A stretch of 64,000 nucleotides of DNA, taken from assembly GCA_037176885.1 (NCBI GenBank), contig JAWWNJ010000039.1, positions 496,001-560,000 on the forward strand, given 5' to 3'. The notes below the pieces were generated by a model. It was given only the letters and a program-made list of their open reading frames with translations, ran no database searches and was not told the origin of the DNA. Of the stretch, positions 47,764 through 56,230 are shown piece by piece (the first letter of the stretch is position 1; each line of letters begins with the position of its first letter). Source of the stretch: Favolaschia claudopus (lineage: Eukaryota; Basidiomycota; Agaricomycetes; Agaricales; Mycenaceae). Both the position numbers and the translations under genes were made by a program.

Positions 47764-50065
47764 GAAATGCCCGGAATTTATCGATTTTCGAGACCTATCA
47801 GCGGGAGAAGTGAGGCTAGGATACTAGAAGATATGCCCGTCCTCGCGGGCAGTATCTTATTGCTGTGGATAGCCGACAAGCTGGTGGGACACCAACGGGT
47901 AGCAGCGGCTTAGCGACATTTCCCTAAACATGGGTGCGAGACTCTGCCGCTGACTATTTCTAAACTGCCGGGCCAAGAGGCTTAGTGGGAAACTACTATC
48001 TCAAGGTGCTGGAGGCGACTAAGAGGAACTACCAACCTCCCTGAGGTTAGGCGCTCACCCGCCGACCAACATGAAGAAGATCTAGCGGGGGACCATACTG
48101 AGTTCAACTTCGGACTCAGGACGGCCACCACTCTACCGACGAACAGGATCACCGGCAGGCTCTAAACGAGCACGCCGGCTGATTACGGACAGCCGGGACT
48201 TAACCGACTGCCAGCGGGAGCACCGCGGAGCCAGCGGCTATCCAGCCAACGGCTCTGTCAGAATGATGAGAAGGACATGGCGCGGGGGCATTTCCCGCTG
48301 AGTGCGGACAACCCGAACGGCGAGTGGCGAGCCGCTAACGCGACTCGGCTCTCCCTATTTTCCCTGGGACTTAGACTGTTCTGAAGATAGAAGACGAGAC
48401 GAACTTGACCGCTGTCGAGCCGTTGACTAACTACTCAGCGGGAAGCCCTTTCGACTTCAACTCGACCAGCGGCAAGACCATATTATGAAGGAAGCATTTC
48501 GTGTCCCCTCCCGGGGACATGGCAACCAGCACGCCATTGCACTGCAATAAGGCGCAATACCCACCCGCCCGCATGGACTTTCTCCGGGAGGCAGTCTTTT
48601 CACTCACGACTCGCAATCCTGAATATACCATTGGTTCCCAGCGGGCGCGGCATCAAACTTGGACACTCTCTCATCATGATTTTATTTGGTTGTTTCTGCT
48701 CCCGCTGCATGTATTTAATCTCCCGGTGTACTTTTTGTTCCTCAGTCAATTACCTACCCGTAGACAAGGGCAGTTTGTAGCGGACTCTAGAATTTGAATT
48801 GAACTTTGAAAGAGACTAGACTTGATATCTGAGAGAGACTCGAGTGATACGGAAAGACTTGTGGCATACCGAGCCGCCAGAACTTTGAGAGCCCCGCCAG
48901 CCTTTGAGCCCGAGCCCTCCTGAAATACGAAGCCCCGTTTCTCGCCGTTCCGCGGTATAACCAAGACCCCCGTTCGTGCTTGATTCCGCGCCGTCGACGC
49001 CCCGTGTGCCAGCCGTTCCGCGGTATAACCAAGACCCCCGTTCGAGCTCGCCGCCGCGTAGTGGTGTAACTGCCCGGGTCACTGTTAGTGTCCGCGCCAT
49101 CGACATAAGAGCCCCGCTTCTCGCCAGAGCCGCGCCGGTCGTATAAGAACCCCGTCCCGCTGAGCCGCGCCTTCTGCCCGCCGGTTGTCATCCAGAAAGC
49201 TTCTTGCCGGTTGACGATCCACTACCGGGCGACACTTTTCTATTGGCACGGAGACCCTCCCCGCTAGACTCAGAATTTCTCATTTCGAAGTCTCAGAAAG
49301 AGTGACTCTTCGCTTCTCCCACTGCGAATCGTTTTGCCCGCTACGTTCTCGCTAGACAATCTAGTAGTTCGTCCCGCTCAAACGTAAGCGACCTTGATTG
49401 ATTGAAGCTTGCACAAGTATTCTGAGGGACGATACGTGCTCCCGCCACCCCGAACACACACACACACACACGTCGTATTGGATTAGATTTGTGATTTATA
49501 TTTCGGTATATTTCACGCCTACACCTACACGCACCGTTACAGCGGTACAACTATAGGTGCAATACTGCGATAGATTAGGACGCGGATGTACGGGTGCGCA
49601 ATGACGCACGGGAAGAATTCAGACGAAAGCCCTTTGGGGGGTGTTCTAGCTCGGGAGATATGCTCCAATTCATATGCAGGATCTGTACAGCCGTTGAGTA
49701 TATGCATGCACGCCGCAGATGAACGTACAGAAAATGTCGACATTCTGTAGATGTTATATGATGTGTCGTTATTGAAGCTGCGAGACGGCCCGATGCGGTA
49801 GCCGTCAAGAAGAATGTCGAGTCCCTGAACACGTTGTCAGCGATAGAGGACCACGCGTACGTCGCGCGACTCACAAGAAGTGAGGTTCTGAAGCAGGAGA
49901 TGCGTCTTTGGAAAGGACGGGATTTGAGCCATGTACGGGAAGATGCGGGCGCGGTGAAGCAGCTGCCAGCGCCGCTGAGAAGGGTGAGAGTAGGAGTAAC
50001 GAAGTCATGGTATGAGAAAGGGTGTCGAAGGCTGTTGAAGGGCGGGAATGATCGGGAAAGGGGGA
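47764..50065. other. 2.3-kb non-coding, hairpin-rich segment between RNase H and recombinase
   Basis: No frame of coding quality on either strand. From about 47840 to 48420 the DNA is GC-rich with many short perfect inverted repeats: CTGAGT/ACTCAG (48098/48114), CCGGC..GCCGG with inner GCTC/GAGC (48152-48178), and CCGGCTG/CAGCCGG (48175-48196), the last two sharing bases. Two 33 bp direct repeats lie at 48944 and 49012. A run of nine AC dinucleotides lies at about 49454-49471. Internal complementary or split repeats of DIRS-type elements are expected in such a position. Confidence 0.5.
48944..49044. repeat. 33-bp direct repeat pair, 68-bp period
   Basis: The sequence starting gccgttccgcggtataacc and ending cccccgttcg occurs at 48944-48976 and identically at 49012-49044. 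Related degenerate copies (for example gtcgtataagaaccccg near 49139) follow to the right. Confidence 0.85.
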
Positions 50066-52623
50066 TCAATTCCCACCGCCCCGCGGATCGGCCATGAACA
50101 CTGCAGCAAGCTCTGCGGGAAGTTTGAAGTTGCGGATAAGACGGTCTTTGGGAAGGAGGTACGAAGGTAGTCCTCTAGACGGAGCGTCTGCCGCGTTCTC
50201 GGCTGAAGGGACATAAACGATCTTGGGTGTTATACCACAAGCGGCGGTAATCGCGTGAGTGCGGCGAGCACATAGATTGATCCCGACATGGGGCGAACGA
50301 CCCTTCGTATGAGCACCGATAGCGCCCTTGTTGTCGGATCGTATGAGAATATGCTGCTCGCGGTGCCCCAGCTGCTCCAGAAACAAAGCGCAAAGCTCGA
50401 TCGCAACTGATTCCAGCCAGCAAATATCCGTCCCGGCAGTCTTCCACCCTCTAACGAGCTGAAGCGCGTACCATCTTGGGCCGATGACGACGGCAACACC
50501 CCAAGAAGTACTAGCATCAACATGTATTCCAAGGTCCACCACGGGTCCGAGGGGGCGCAGTTGTCGGAAAGCCGTGACATCTTGCAAGCGAGCTCTCCAC
50601 CATTTGAGTGTATGCAGTGTCGAGTTGCTGAGGGTGAGTTGTTTGAAGATGTTGCCTTCATAGTGTACCATAGAGTTTGAGAAAACCGCCAGCCGTGATG
50701 CGCCTTCTATGAAAATGAAGCAGAGATGACACAATGAACCGTGGATTTGCTGTAGGTCTCGTAAGGAGAATTTTCGCTTGCTTTCTATGCCCGAGATCAT
50801 CGCGACGACTCGTGCTAGGTGCTTGAGACACTTGTCTTCGGGTAGAGAGACGCGCCGGCTACGGAAGTCCCAAAGCAGTCCCAGGAAGACGACAGAATCT
50901 ACGAATTCCGTGCCAGTCTTCCTCGGGTGCCAAGGTACATTGAGCCCAGCAATGAGAGCCGCGATGCTCCAACGATCAAAACGGTAAGAGCCGTCGACGT
51001 TCGGATAACGAATTACAGACAAATCGTCCTCATACTTCTCCTGATCAGCATGCTCCGCCGTCTCTGCCTTCCAGATATCCACCATGGCATTTGCGATCTG
51101 CCCCGCATTGCTACTTGCCGATGAAGCTCCGAAGGGATAACAATGATCGAGGTAGAAGAGACCGTCCCACTGGACCACGAGGAATGGCTTGTGCGCTGGC
51201 AGGACAGGACATGTACGGTGGAATGACTTGATGTCAAAGGCACAAGCTTGGGCTCCATCCGGCGCGCTAGCGACCTGTAACGATGTTAATGGGATGCTCA
51301 AGTCGCAATGAAGTGGTGAAGCTAAGATAGATGCAGCACCGTTCGCCAATGAATGAGCACGACTCGGGCGGACGTTGCGCCAATAACGGTGAAACGAGTG
51401 CGTGATAGACACGACGACTCGGGCGAACGTCGCGCCAATGATGATCGAGTGCGTGACAGGCACGACGACTCGGGCGAACGGCGTGCCGACAAGGGTGAAG
51501 CGAGTGCGTGGTATACACGACGCCTCGGGCGAACGGTGCGCCAATGAAGGTGAAACGAGTGCGTGATATACACGACGCCTCGGGCGAACGGTGCGCCAAT
51601 GAAGGTGAGGCGAGTGCGTGGTATACACGACGACTCGGGCGAACGATGCGCCAGGTGAGGCAGGCAAAAGCCAGGAATAAATGCGCCGAGCGCGACTTCT
51701 CTCGGCGGTTTCACCCTCTCAGTAACGACTAGCATCGCTGAGCTGGTGCCCCCGCCTCGATCCGTCAAAGAAAGGGAAAAGGGGAAAAAATTGGAAACAG
51801 ATTATCTGAAACTCACCTTGTCCGCCATTTTCGAAGGCATATCAAAACGGGTCGGAAAATCGCGTTTGTCGATAATGTCGTTTACCGCAGGCATCCCGGA
51901 GACCTTGTCTTGCTTAGAGAGATGTCGACAGACGCGTTTCTTGGGTAGTGATCCAGGGCCCTCTTCGTGAATCGCAACGATCAAAGGTGAGCAGTAAAAA
52001 GGGCCGCGGCATATCTGCTCCATCCGTTCGCGCGTGAATGGGCCAGACATTCGACCGGCTGCGAGTTCAGCATCAAGATACTCTTGGACGGTCGCCCGCT
52101 CCTCCAGTACCGATCTATGGTTTGGGATGATGATAGTTTTATCTAAAACTGGCATCCGACCCAGCGGAAAGCCGTTTCGGAGGTGATGTGTCAGCTGCGG
52201 GTAGCGTGAGGATAGGTTGTGCTTAGCGAGCATGCGATCGAATTCGTCTGCGTTGTATGGCTGAATAACACGGTGGAAAAGCGAATACGCCTCGGCGGTG
52301 GTCCCAGCAAGAGCGGGTCGGTGTTTCACAAAAGGCAAGAGGTCTGGATATTGCAGAATAGTCTGTGCGCTAGGAATGTGCTCCAAGAAGTTAGGCGTCA
52401 GCAGGTCCTCATCAAGGTATGAATGCTCCGTTTCGCACTCGGGCGCATCCGGCGTCGCGTGAGAGAGCGGGGTGAGGCTTTCCACAGAGCGAGCAGATGT
52501 GGAAACGGGTGACTGGTCGGCCGTTGACCCTATGCGTCCCGTTACATTCGCCGTTGACGTTCCACCTGACACATATCGAGGCCTTGCCGCCGTTGCGAAA
52601 AGGTCCGGCGGTTTGGAGATCAT
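50066..52623 (-). CDS. Reverse transcriptase-RNase H of the DIRS-type element, with intron
   Basis: Exon 1 (52623-51817) has an N-terminal linker, then MEQICRGPFYCSPLIVAIHE and PSKMADK. Exon 2 (51274-50066) resumes with VASAPDGAQACAFDIKSFHR (RT motif A), YPFGASSASSNAGQIANAMV, the YEDD catalytic box in EKYEDDLSVIRYP, and thumb-like segments. RNase H follows: LGIHVDASTSWGVAVVIG, SVAIELCALFLEQLG, LIRSDNKGAIGAH and AENAADAPSRG. The 542 bp between K and V starts GTGAGT and ends TTACAG, and K-V continuity fits related DIRS RTs. The first 212 nt overlap the Gag-like ORF in another frame. Acidic catalytic residues are present; YEDD replaces the more common Y-[A/V/M]-DD. Confidence 0.85.
51275..51816 (-). 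other. 542-bp GT-AG intron inside the RT domain
   Basis: Donor GTGAGT just below 51817, acceptor TTACAG just above 51274, phase 0. Far longer than the 45-70 bp introns of neighbouring genes; more than half of it is the 55 bp minisatellite. Removing it restores an uninterrupted RT motif A region. Confidence 0.7.
51358..51653. repeat. 55-bp minisatellite, about 5.5 copies
   Basis: The anchor cg[a/c]ctcgggcgaacg occurs at about 51360, 51415, 51466, 51521, 51576 and 51631. The period is 55 bp, with one 51 bp unit. Each unit also contains gcgccaat, cgagtgcgtg and a following acacgacg. Copies 4 and 5 are nearly identical. Confidence 0.9.
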
Positions 52624-53896
52624 CTTCGACCCACTTCGAGAAATATGGTGAACCGTCTCGAAAGGAGGTTGCGGTATCGGGGTGAAAGCGTGCTGGGTGT
52701 GAACCTGTACAAGTCATGCATGCGGGGTCTTTGGCGCGGGGCGGGCCCGACCGGTCGTATTGCCCGTTGGCGCTGTAGCTATCGCGGTTGGTTCGTTTCT
52801 TTGGTGGTGCTGGGTTACCGTCGGAATCTGCACTGCGTTTTGGGGTTCTAGCGGGAGGTGGATCGTGAGGTGATGTCTGATGTTGCGCCTCGGCTGCTGC
52901 GACGGCGGCTTTGTGTGTGCTTATACGGATATTGAGTTCGTTTGCCCACGCGATCTCGTTGTATAACGTATTGTGCAGGACTTTTCCGCGCAGCTCGTAT
53001 TCCAAGGGGTACCAGACATGAAACTCGTCATCGAACCACTTATTGAGGGTGAAGAATTTTAAGTGTTTACTTAGCTCGGTCGCGGGAGTAATGGCAGTGG
53101 GGTCGCTAGAGCATAGCTGGGTGACGGCTTTGAGGAGATTTCTCGCACACTGGCGCCATTTGCTTGGTGTCAAGGTCGTACCGTAATCCAGACCGCCGTG
53201 TTTCGTTATCATCTTCTCAAAATCGATGACCTGCACCTTGACGGGCTTGATCGTCGACGATGTTTGGCTGGGAGTCCAGGTCGTAGAAGGAACCGACTGA
53301 GGGTCGCGGTCCGCGTCGCGTAGAATCGCGTCCATCCACCAATGTAGGGGCAACCATAGTTTCTGATTTACCGTCTCGATGAAAAGACCAGGTATGTGAA
53401 CGTCTTCAGAAAGGACGGAGGAGTATTCCACTGGGTTTTGCATGACCAGTGTGCCGATCATGGAGACTGGAGTCTTCTCCTTCTCGCGACGCGACGTGTC
53501 CTTGACGATCTTCAAACGAATTTCGGCGAGCTTAAGGGTGACAGAGATGGGGAGAGGCCCGACGGCGTCCACGAGTTCCTTGCTAGAAGCCATGAGCTCG
53601 ATATCGCTGTCCGAATACGCATATAAAGCCACTAGAGGTGGCCCGACATCGACGGAACCAGCTCCAGCCGACGAGGCGCGAGCCCTCTCGTATGAACGCG
53701 TCATAGCTACGCTCTCCTCATTTCTCTTCTCAAGGACAGCGTTGGCCTTGTTCTTCTCTCGCAGAGTCATGTTCGGCAAGGGAGGAATGGACTCTGGAAT
53801 CTGCGTGTATGCGACACAGTCGAAGTTTGCGGGAAGCGGGAGAGTCAAGCCGGAGCGAGAGAGCTGGGATGAAGGAGGCGTAGTGTCTTGAACCAT
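52412..53896 (-). CDS. Gag-like ORF of the DIRS-type element
   Basis: ATG at 53896 (MVQDTTPPSSQLSRSGLTLP), about 494 residues. The middle is helical (ITKHGGLDYGTTLTPSKWRQ, HLKFFTLNKWFDDEFHVWYP). The C-terminal third is Cys/His-rich: ACMTCTGSHPARFH, then ICVRWNVNGECNGTH and FHICSLCGKPHPALSRDAGC, a zinc-knuckle-like arrangement seen in Gag proteins of fungal DIRS elements. It overlaps the start of the RT ORF by 212 nt in a different frame, so RT expression needs reinitiation, frameshift or splicing. Confidence 0.75.
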   Translation of the reverse strand: MVQDTTPPSSQLSRSGLTLPLPANFDCVAYTQIPESIPPLPNMTLREKNKANAVLEKRNEESVAMTRSYERARASSAGAGSVDVGPPLVALYAYSDSDIELMASSKELVDAVGPLPISVTLKLAEIRLKIVKDTSRREKEKTPVSMIGTLVMQNPVEYSSVLSEDVHIPGLFIETVNQKLWLPLHWWMDAILRDADRDPQSVPSTTWTPSQTSSTIKPVKVQVIDFEKMITKHGGLDYGTTLTPSKWRQCARNLLKAVTQLCSSDPTAITPATELSKHLKFFTLNKWFDDEFHVWYPLEYELRGKVLHNTLYNEIAWANELNIRISTHKAAVAAAEAQHQTSPHDPPPARTPKRSADSDGNPAPPKKRTNRDSYSANGQYDRSGPPRAKDPACMTCTGSHPARFHPDTATSFRDGSPYFSKWVEDDLQTAGPFRNGGKASICVRWNVNGECNGTHRVNGRPVTRFHICSLCGKPHPALSRDAGCARVRNGAFIP

Positions 53897-54006
53897 ATTG
53901 AGCAAAGAAAAATCTTTGAGCTGAGGCGAGAGAGACGAATGGATTTTTTGAGGACTGAGGCTAACGCGAAGCTCAAGATTGTGGCTATACAGGCTGATGC
54001 GGATAT

Positions 54007-55143
54007 CTAATCATGTTTACGCTGCCTTGCCTCCCACTTAGGCCGCCTCGCAAGCTCGGCTTGCCTTAGCTCACAATTGGCATGCTCTTCTATGGCTCGT
54101 TTGGCACTCCGTATGTCACCCATCAATTCATTACAACCCTTCTCGAGCAAGACAAAGTCGAGATCGTAGCGCTGTTCCGGGTTCGGCGCAAAATTCAGGT
54201 TGTTCTCAGAATTAGGATCCATAACCCGAATGGCTTGGTCTTCGACGACGTTTGCGCTGGCGACATTGTAGGCTTCATCCTCTGCGTCGCTCGCGTCACC
54301 GCCATCCTCGTCAACTTCAACTGTATCGGCCTCATCCTCCTCAGCCTCGCCCAGACTGGCGACGTTGTTCTCGTGCACAGGCCGGCTTGGTAGTGTGTCT
54401 TTGGGATGTTGGTGACGTAGCAGAAGGAGTTCGACGGGAGTTAGTGTCTGTTCCAAAGGCATGTGCGGTATTTGCCTTCGCAGCTCGTTTAGAGGACCAA
54501 TCAAGAGGTCGGAGGAATGGCGCAAAAACGACGTTGCGTTCTCGGGCAGGCAGCGAGGGGCAAGGGGGACGGGTAGCCTTCGTTCCACGGCCGATAGAGC
54601 ACTGTACTGGTCGGACAACGAGTGCCATCCCTGCCTGCGCTCCATGATGCGCCGTATCGCGATTCTCTCATCCGCTCCAAGCGGCTTTCCTAGGGCCTTC
54701 ACGATTAGAAAGCTGACCTTTCCAGCACGAGAGGAACGCGCTGCCGCGAGCAGATTCTCTCCCCATTCGCGAGTGTATTTGGTGCCTGGAATCCCTTCCC
54801 AAGGAGGGATCGCTGAGCGCAGTCCGGCGTCGCGGTTTTGGTACGCAAAAAATAGTTGGGCTTGGTAGTCGCCGGCAATTTCGTCCGCCGTGTAGTTTGC
54901 GGTCACCCAACTTGGGTTGGCGAGATCGGCAGGAGGGGTTGTCATGCGACTGTGAGCAATCCCGATCTGAAGAAGCTGCATGGCGCGTTGGTGCTCTTCC
55001 TCGCGTGCGGAGGTTGGAGGACGAGTTCGCCGTTTGGATTTTTGGGTTACTCTTTGCGCGGCTAAGACCCTGGCTTGTTGATCGCGGGCCACGGCGCTGG
55101 CTGATGCATCTGCGGGGGGTTTGGTGGTTGGTTCGAGATGCAT
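54007..55143 (-). CDS. Unknown first ORF of the DIRS-type element
   Basis: 378 residues from the ATG at 55143 (MHLEPTTKPPADASASAVAR). It ends 110 nt before the Gag-like ORF, on the same strand. Visible parts: a basic N-terminus (TQKSKRRTRPP); a folded-looking section (ANYTADEIAGDYQAQLFFAY, GTKYTREWGENLLAAARSSR, ADERIAIRRIMERRQGW); a strongly acidic stretch (EAEEDEADTVEVDEDGGDAS); and a helical, charged C-terminus. No enzymatic motif is recognised. The pattern resembles an accessory or capsid-like protein, but that is only a guess. Confidence 0.6.
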   Translation of the reverse strand: MHLEPTTKPPADASASAVARDQQARVLAAQRVTQKSKRRTRPPTSAREEEHQRAMQLLQIGIAHSRMTTPPADLANPSWVTANYTADEIAGDYQAQLFFAYQNRDAGLRSAIPPWEGIPGTKYTREWGENLLAAARSSRAGKVSFLIVKALGKPLGADERIAIRRIMERRQGWHSLSDQYSALSAVERRLPVPLAPRCLPENATSFLRHSSDLLIGPLNELRRQIPHMPLEQTLTPVELLLLRHQHPKDTLPSRPVHENNVASLGEAEEDEADTVEVDEDGGDASDAEDEAYNVASANVVEDQAIRVMDPNSENNLNFAPNPEQRYDLDFVLLEKGCNELMGDIRSAKRAIEEHANCELRQAELARRPKWEARQRKHD

Positions 55144-55213
55144 GAGTGTTCAAAGGTAATACGGTTGGGTCGGCAGGTCCCGTGCAGAACAAACAAGTCC
55201 AAGCGCGCACTCC

Positions 55214-55221
55214 TATATAAA
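55214..55221 (+). promoter_or_regulatory. TATA box of the small zinc-finger gene
   Basis: tatataaa lies 65 bp before the ATG at 55286, followed by a C/T-rich leader. This is one of the clearest core promoters in the window. It also lies 71 bp upstream of the divergent DIRS first ORF. Confidence 0.55.
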
Positions 55222-55285
55222 GCCATCCTCCTGCAACCACTCTTTCTTCTCAACCACCACCATCCCGCTCTCCCTTTCCGCAAAC

Positions 55286-55897
55286 ATGGGAAGACAGCCA
55301 CAAGTACGTTTCTCACATGCGCCCATGGCTAGTAGTGTCTAATCCTCTACCAAGAAAGCAAGCGACGCGGCGAAGGCGAAGCGGGCGGAGCGCCATGCCA
55401 TTGCGGCAAAATCGTCACGCGAGGCGGCATGGTGCGTTGGCACGGTCTTTGCTTGTTGCACGCCTCAACGCGAATCTCAGTACTATCACCAAAAAACCAC
55501 CCACGACGGGTTCAAAAGACCCAAAGTACGCCCTCCAGTCCTTCTTTACAGTCCAAATCTGACTACGTTTCACTCAACAGGAGACCGATGAACACCGCCA
55601 GCGCAGAAAAGAAAAAGTTACTTGCCCGTTGTGCCAAAAGGTTCTCGAACGCGGCTCCTTGGTGCGTTTTGGATTCTCTTTGACTGTTGCATGCCCTCAC
55701 CTCATCCTCAGGCCGACCATCAAAAAGCGGTTCACGACCACAAAGATCTTATGGTACGCTCATCCAGTTATCTTTCCAAGTTTAAATTTGACCGTGTTTT
55801 CGATAAAAAGACTGCTGAACAAAAAGAAAATAAACGCGTCAAATCCCGCGAAAAGATCACCTGTGGTGATGTAAGGTCCCTGGCACCTTCCTTCTAA
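55286..55897 (+). CDS. Small C2H2 zinc-finger protein built from short symmetric exons, perhaps truncated
   Basis: Spliced by eye: exon 1 55286-55303 (MGRQPQ), exon 2 55363-55431 (GAPCHCGKIVTRGGM), exon 3 55481-55525 (YYHQKTTHDGFKRPK), exon 4 55581-55661 (KEKVTCPLCQKVLERGSL), exon 5 from 55712 (ADHQKAVHDHKDLM). All junctions are GT-AG and phase 0. Two fingers result: CHC-(x)n-HxxxxH and CPLC-(x)n-HxxxxH, each split by an intron at the same place before its histidine half. After 55753 the frame stays open to 55897, with a third Cys (REKITCGD) but no partner. The Ty3/Gypsy element begins shortly after, so the 3' end may be cut off. Confidence 0.55.
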
Positions 55898-56230
55898 CAT
55901 ACCCACTGCGCGCTCGCTCGTCCCTCGTTTGCTTACTCATATATCATTACTTACGCATCATCGTTTACATCAATCTCTGATTTGTACTATGTAGTTCACA
56001 CGGCCGGCATAAGCGAGGCCAACTTACTTTGGACCTAACGCTTGTGCCGACCGTTTCTTATAGAACGTGGTTCGGTTCAGTTGGGTTCCATTTAAGTCAC
56101 CTCAACCACCTAACACTTTTTTGAACCTTCATTGGCCCAACCCTGGGCAAAATCTATATCAAAAGCTACATAGAGCAAGTCGGCGAGCGATCATCACTGC
56201 CACCTCGTCTTCTCTTGCTTCTTTTCCACC
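55898..56230. other. Possible 5' LTR and leader of the Ty3/Gypsy element
   Basis: About 330 bp before the Gag ATG. A 5' long terminal repeat and primer-binding site are expected here, but the partner LTR is outside the window and no tRNA-complementary site was recognised with confidence. The Gag ATG has a strong context (ccaccATG). Confidence 0.3.

Larger units (their letters stand above)
46094..55143 (-). mobile_element. DIRS/Ngaro-type tyrosine-recombinase retroelement
   Basis: On the minus strand, in order: an unknown ORF (55143-54007), a Gag-like ORF (53896-52412), RT-RNase H (52623-50066, with an intron), 2.3 kb of non-coding DNA, and a tyrosine recombinase (47763-46411). RT plus RNase H with a tyrosine recombinase instead of a DDE integrase defines the DIRS order. 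Gag, RT-RH and recombinase look intact. I could not find the expected split direct or inverted terminal repeats, so both outer borders are guesses. The YR block might instead be a neighbouring element, since 2.3 kb separates it from RT. Confidence 0.7.

Noticed and set aside
47840..48420. Group I intron in the retroelement
   Set aside because: Some stretches felt reminiscent of rDNA group I introns, but I could not place the P, Q, R and S core elements or P7 pairing, so it is not claimed.
51358..51667. RT frame continuing upstream through the minisatellite as an in-frame N-terminus
   Set aside because: The translated repeats have no relation to RT, while splicing 51817 to 51274 restores the conserved RT sequence exactly.
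55898..56230. Exact 5' LTR borders and primer-binding site of the Ty3/Gypsy element
   Set aside because: The 3' LTR is outside the window and no tRNA-complementary stretch is convincing.
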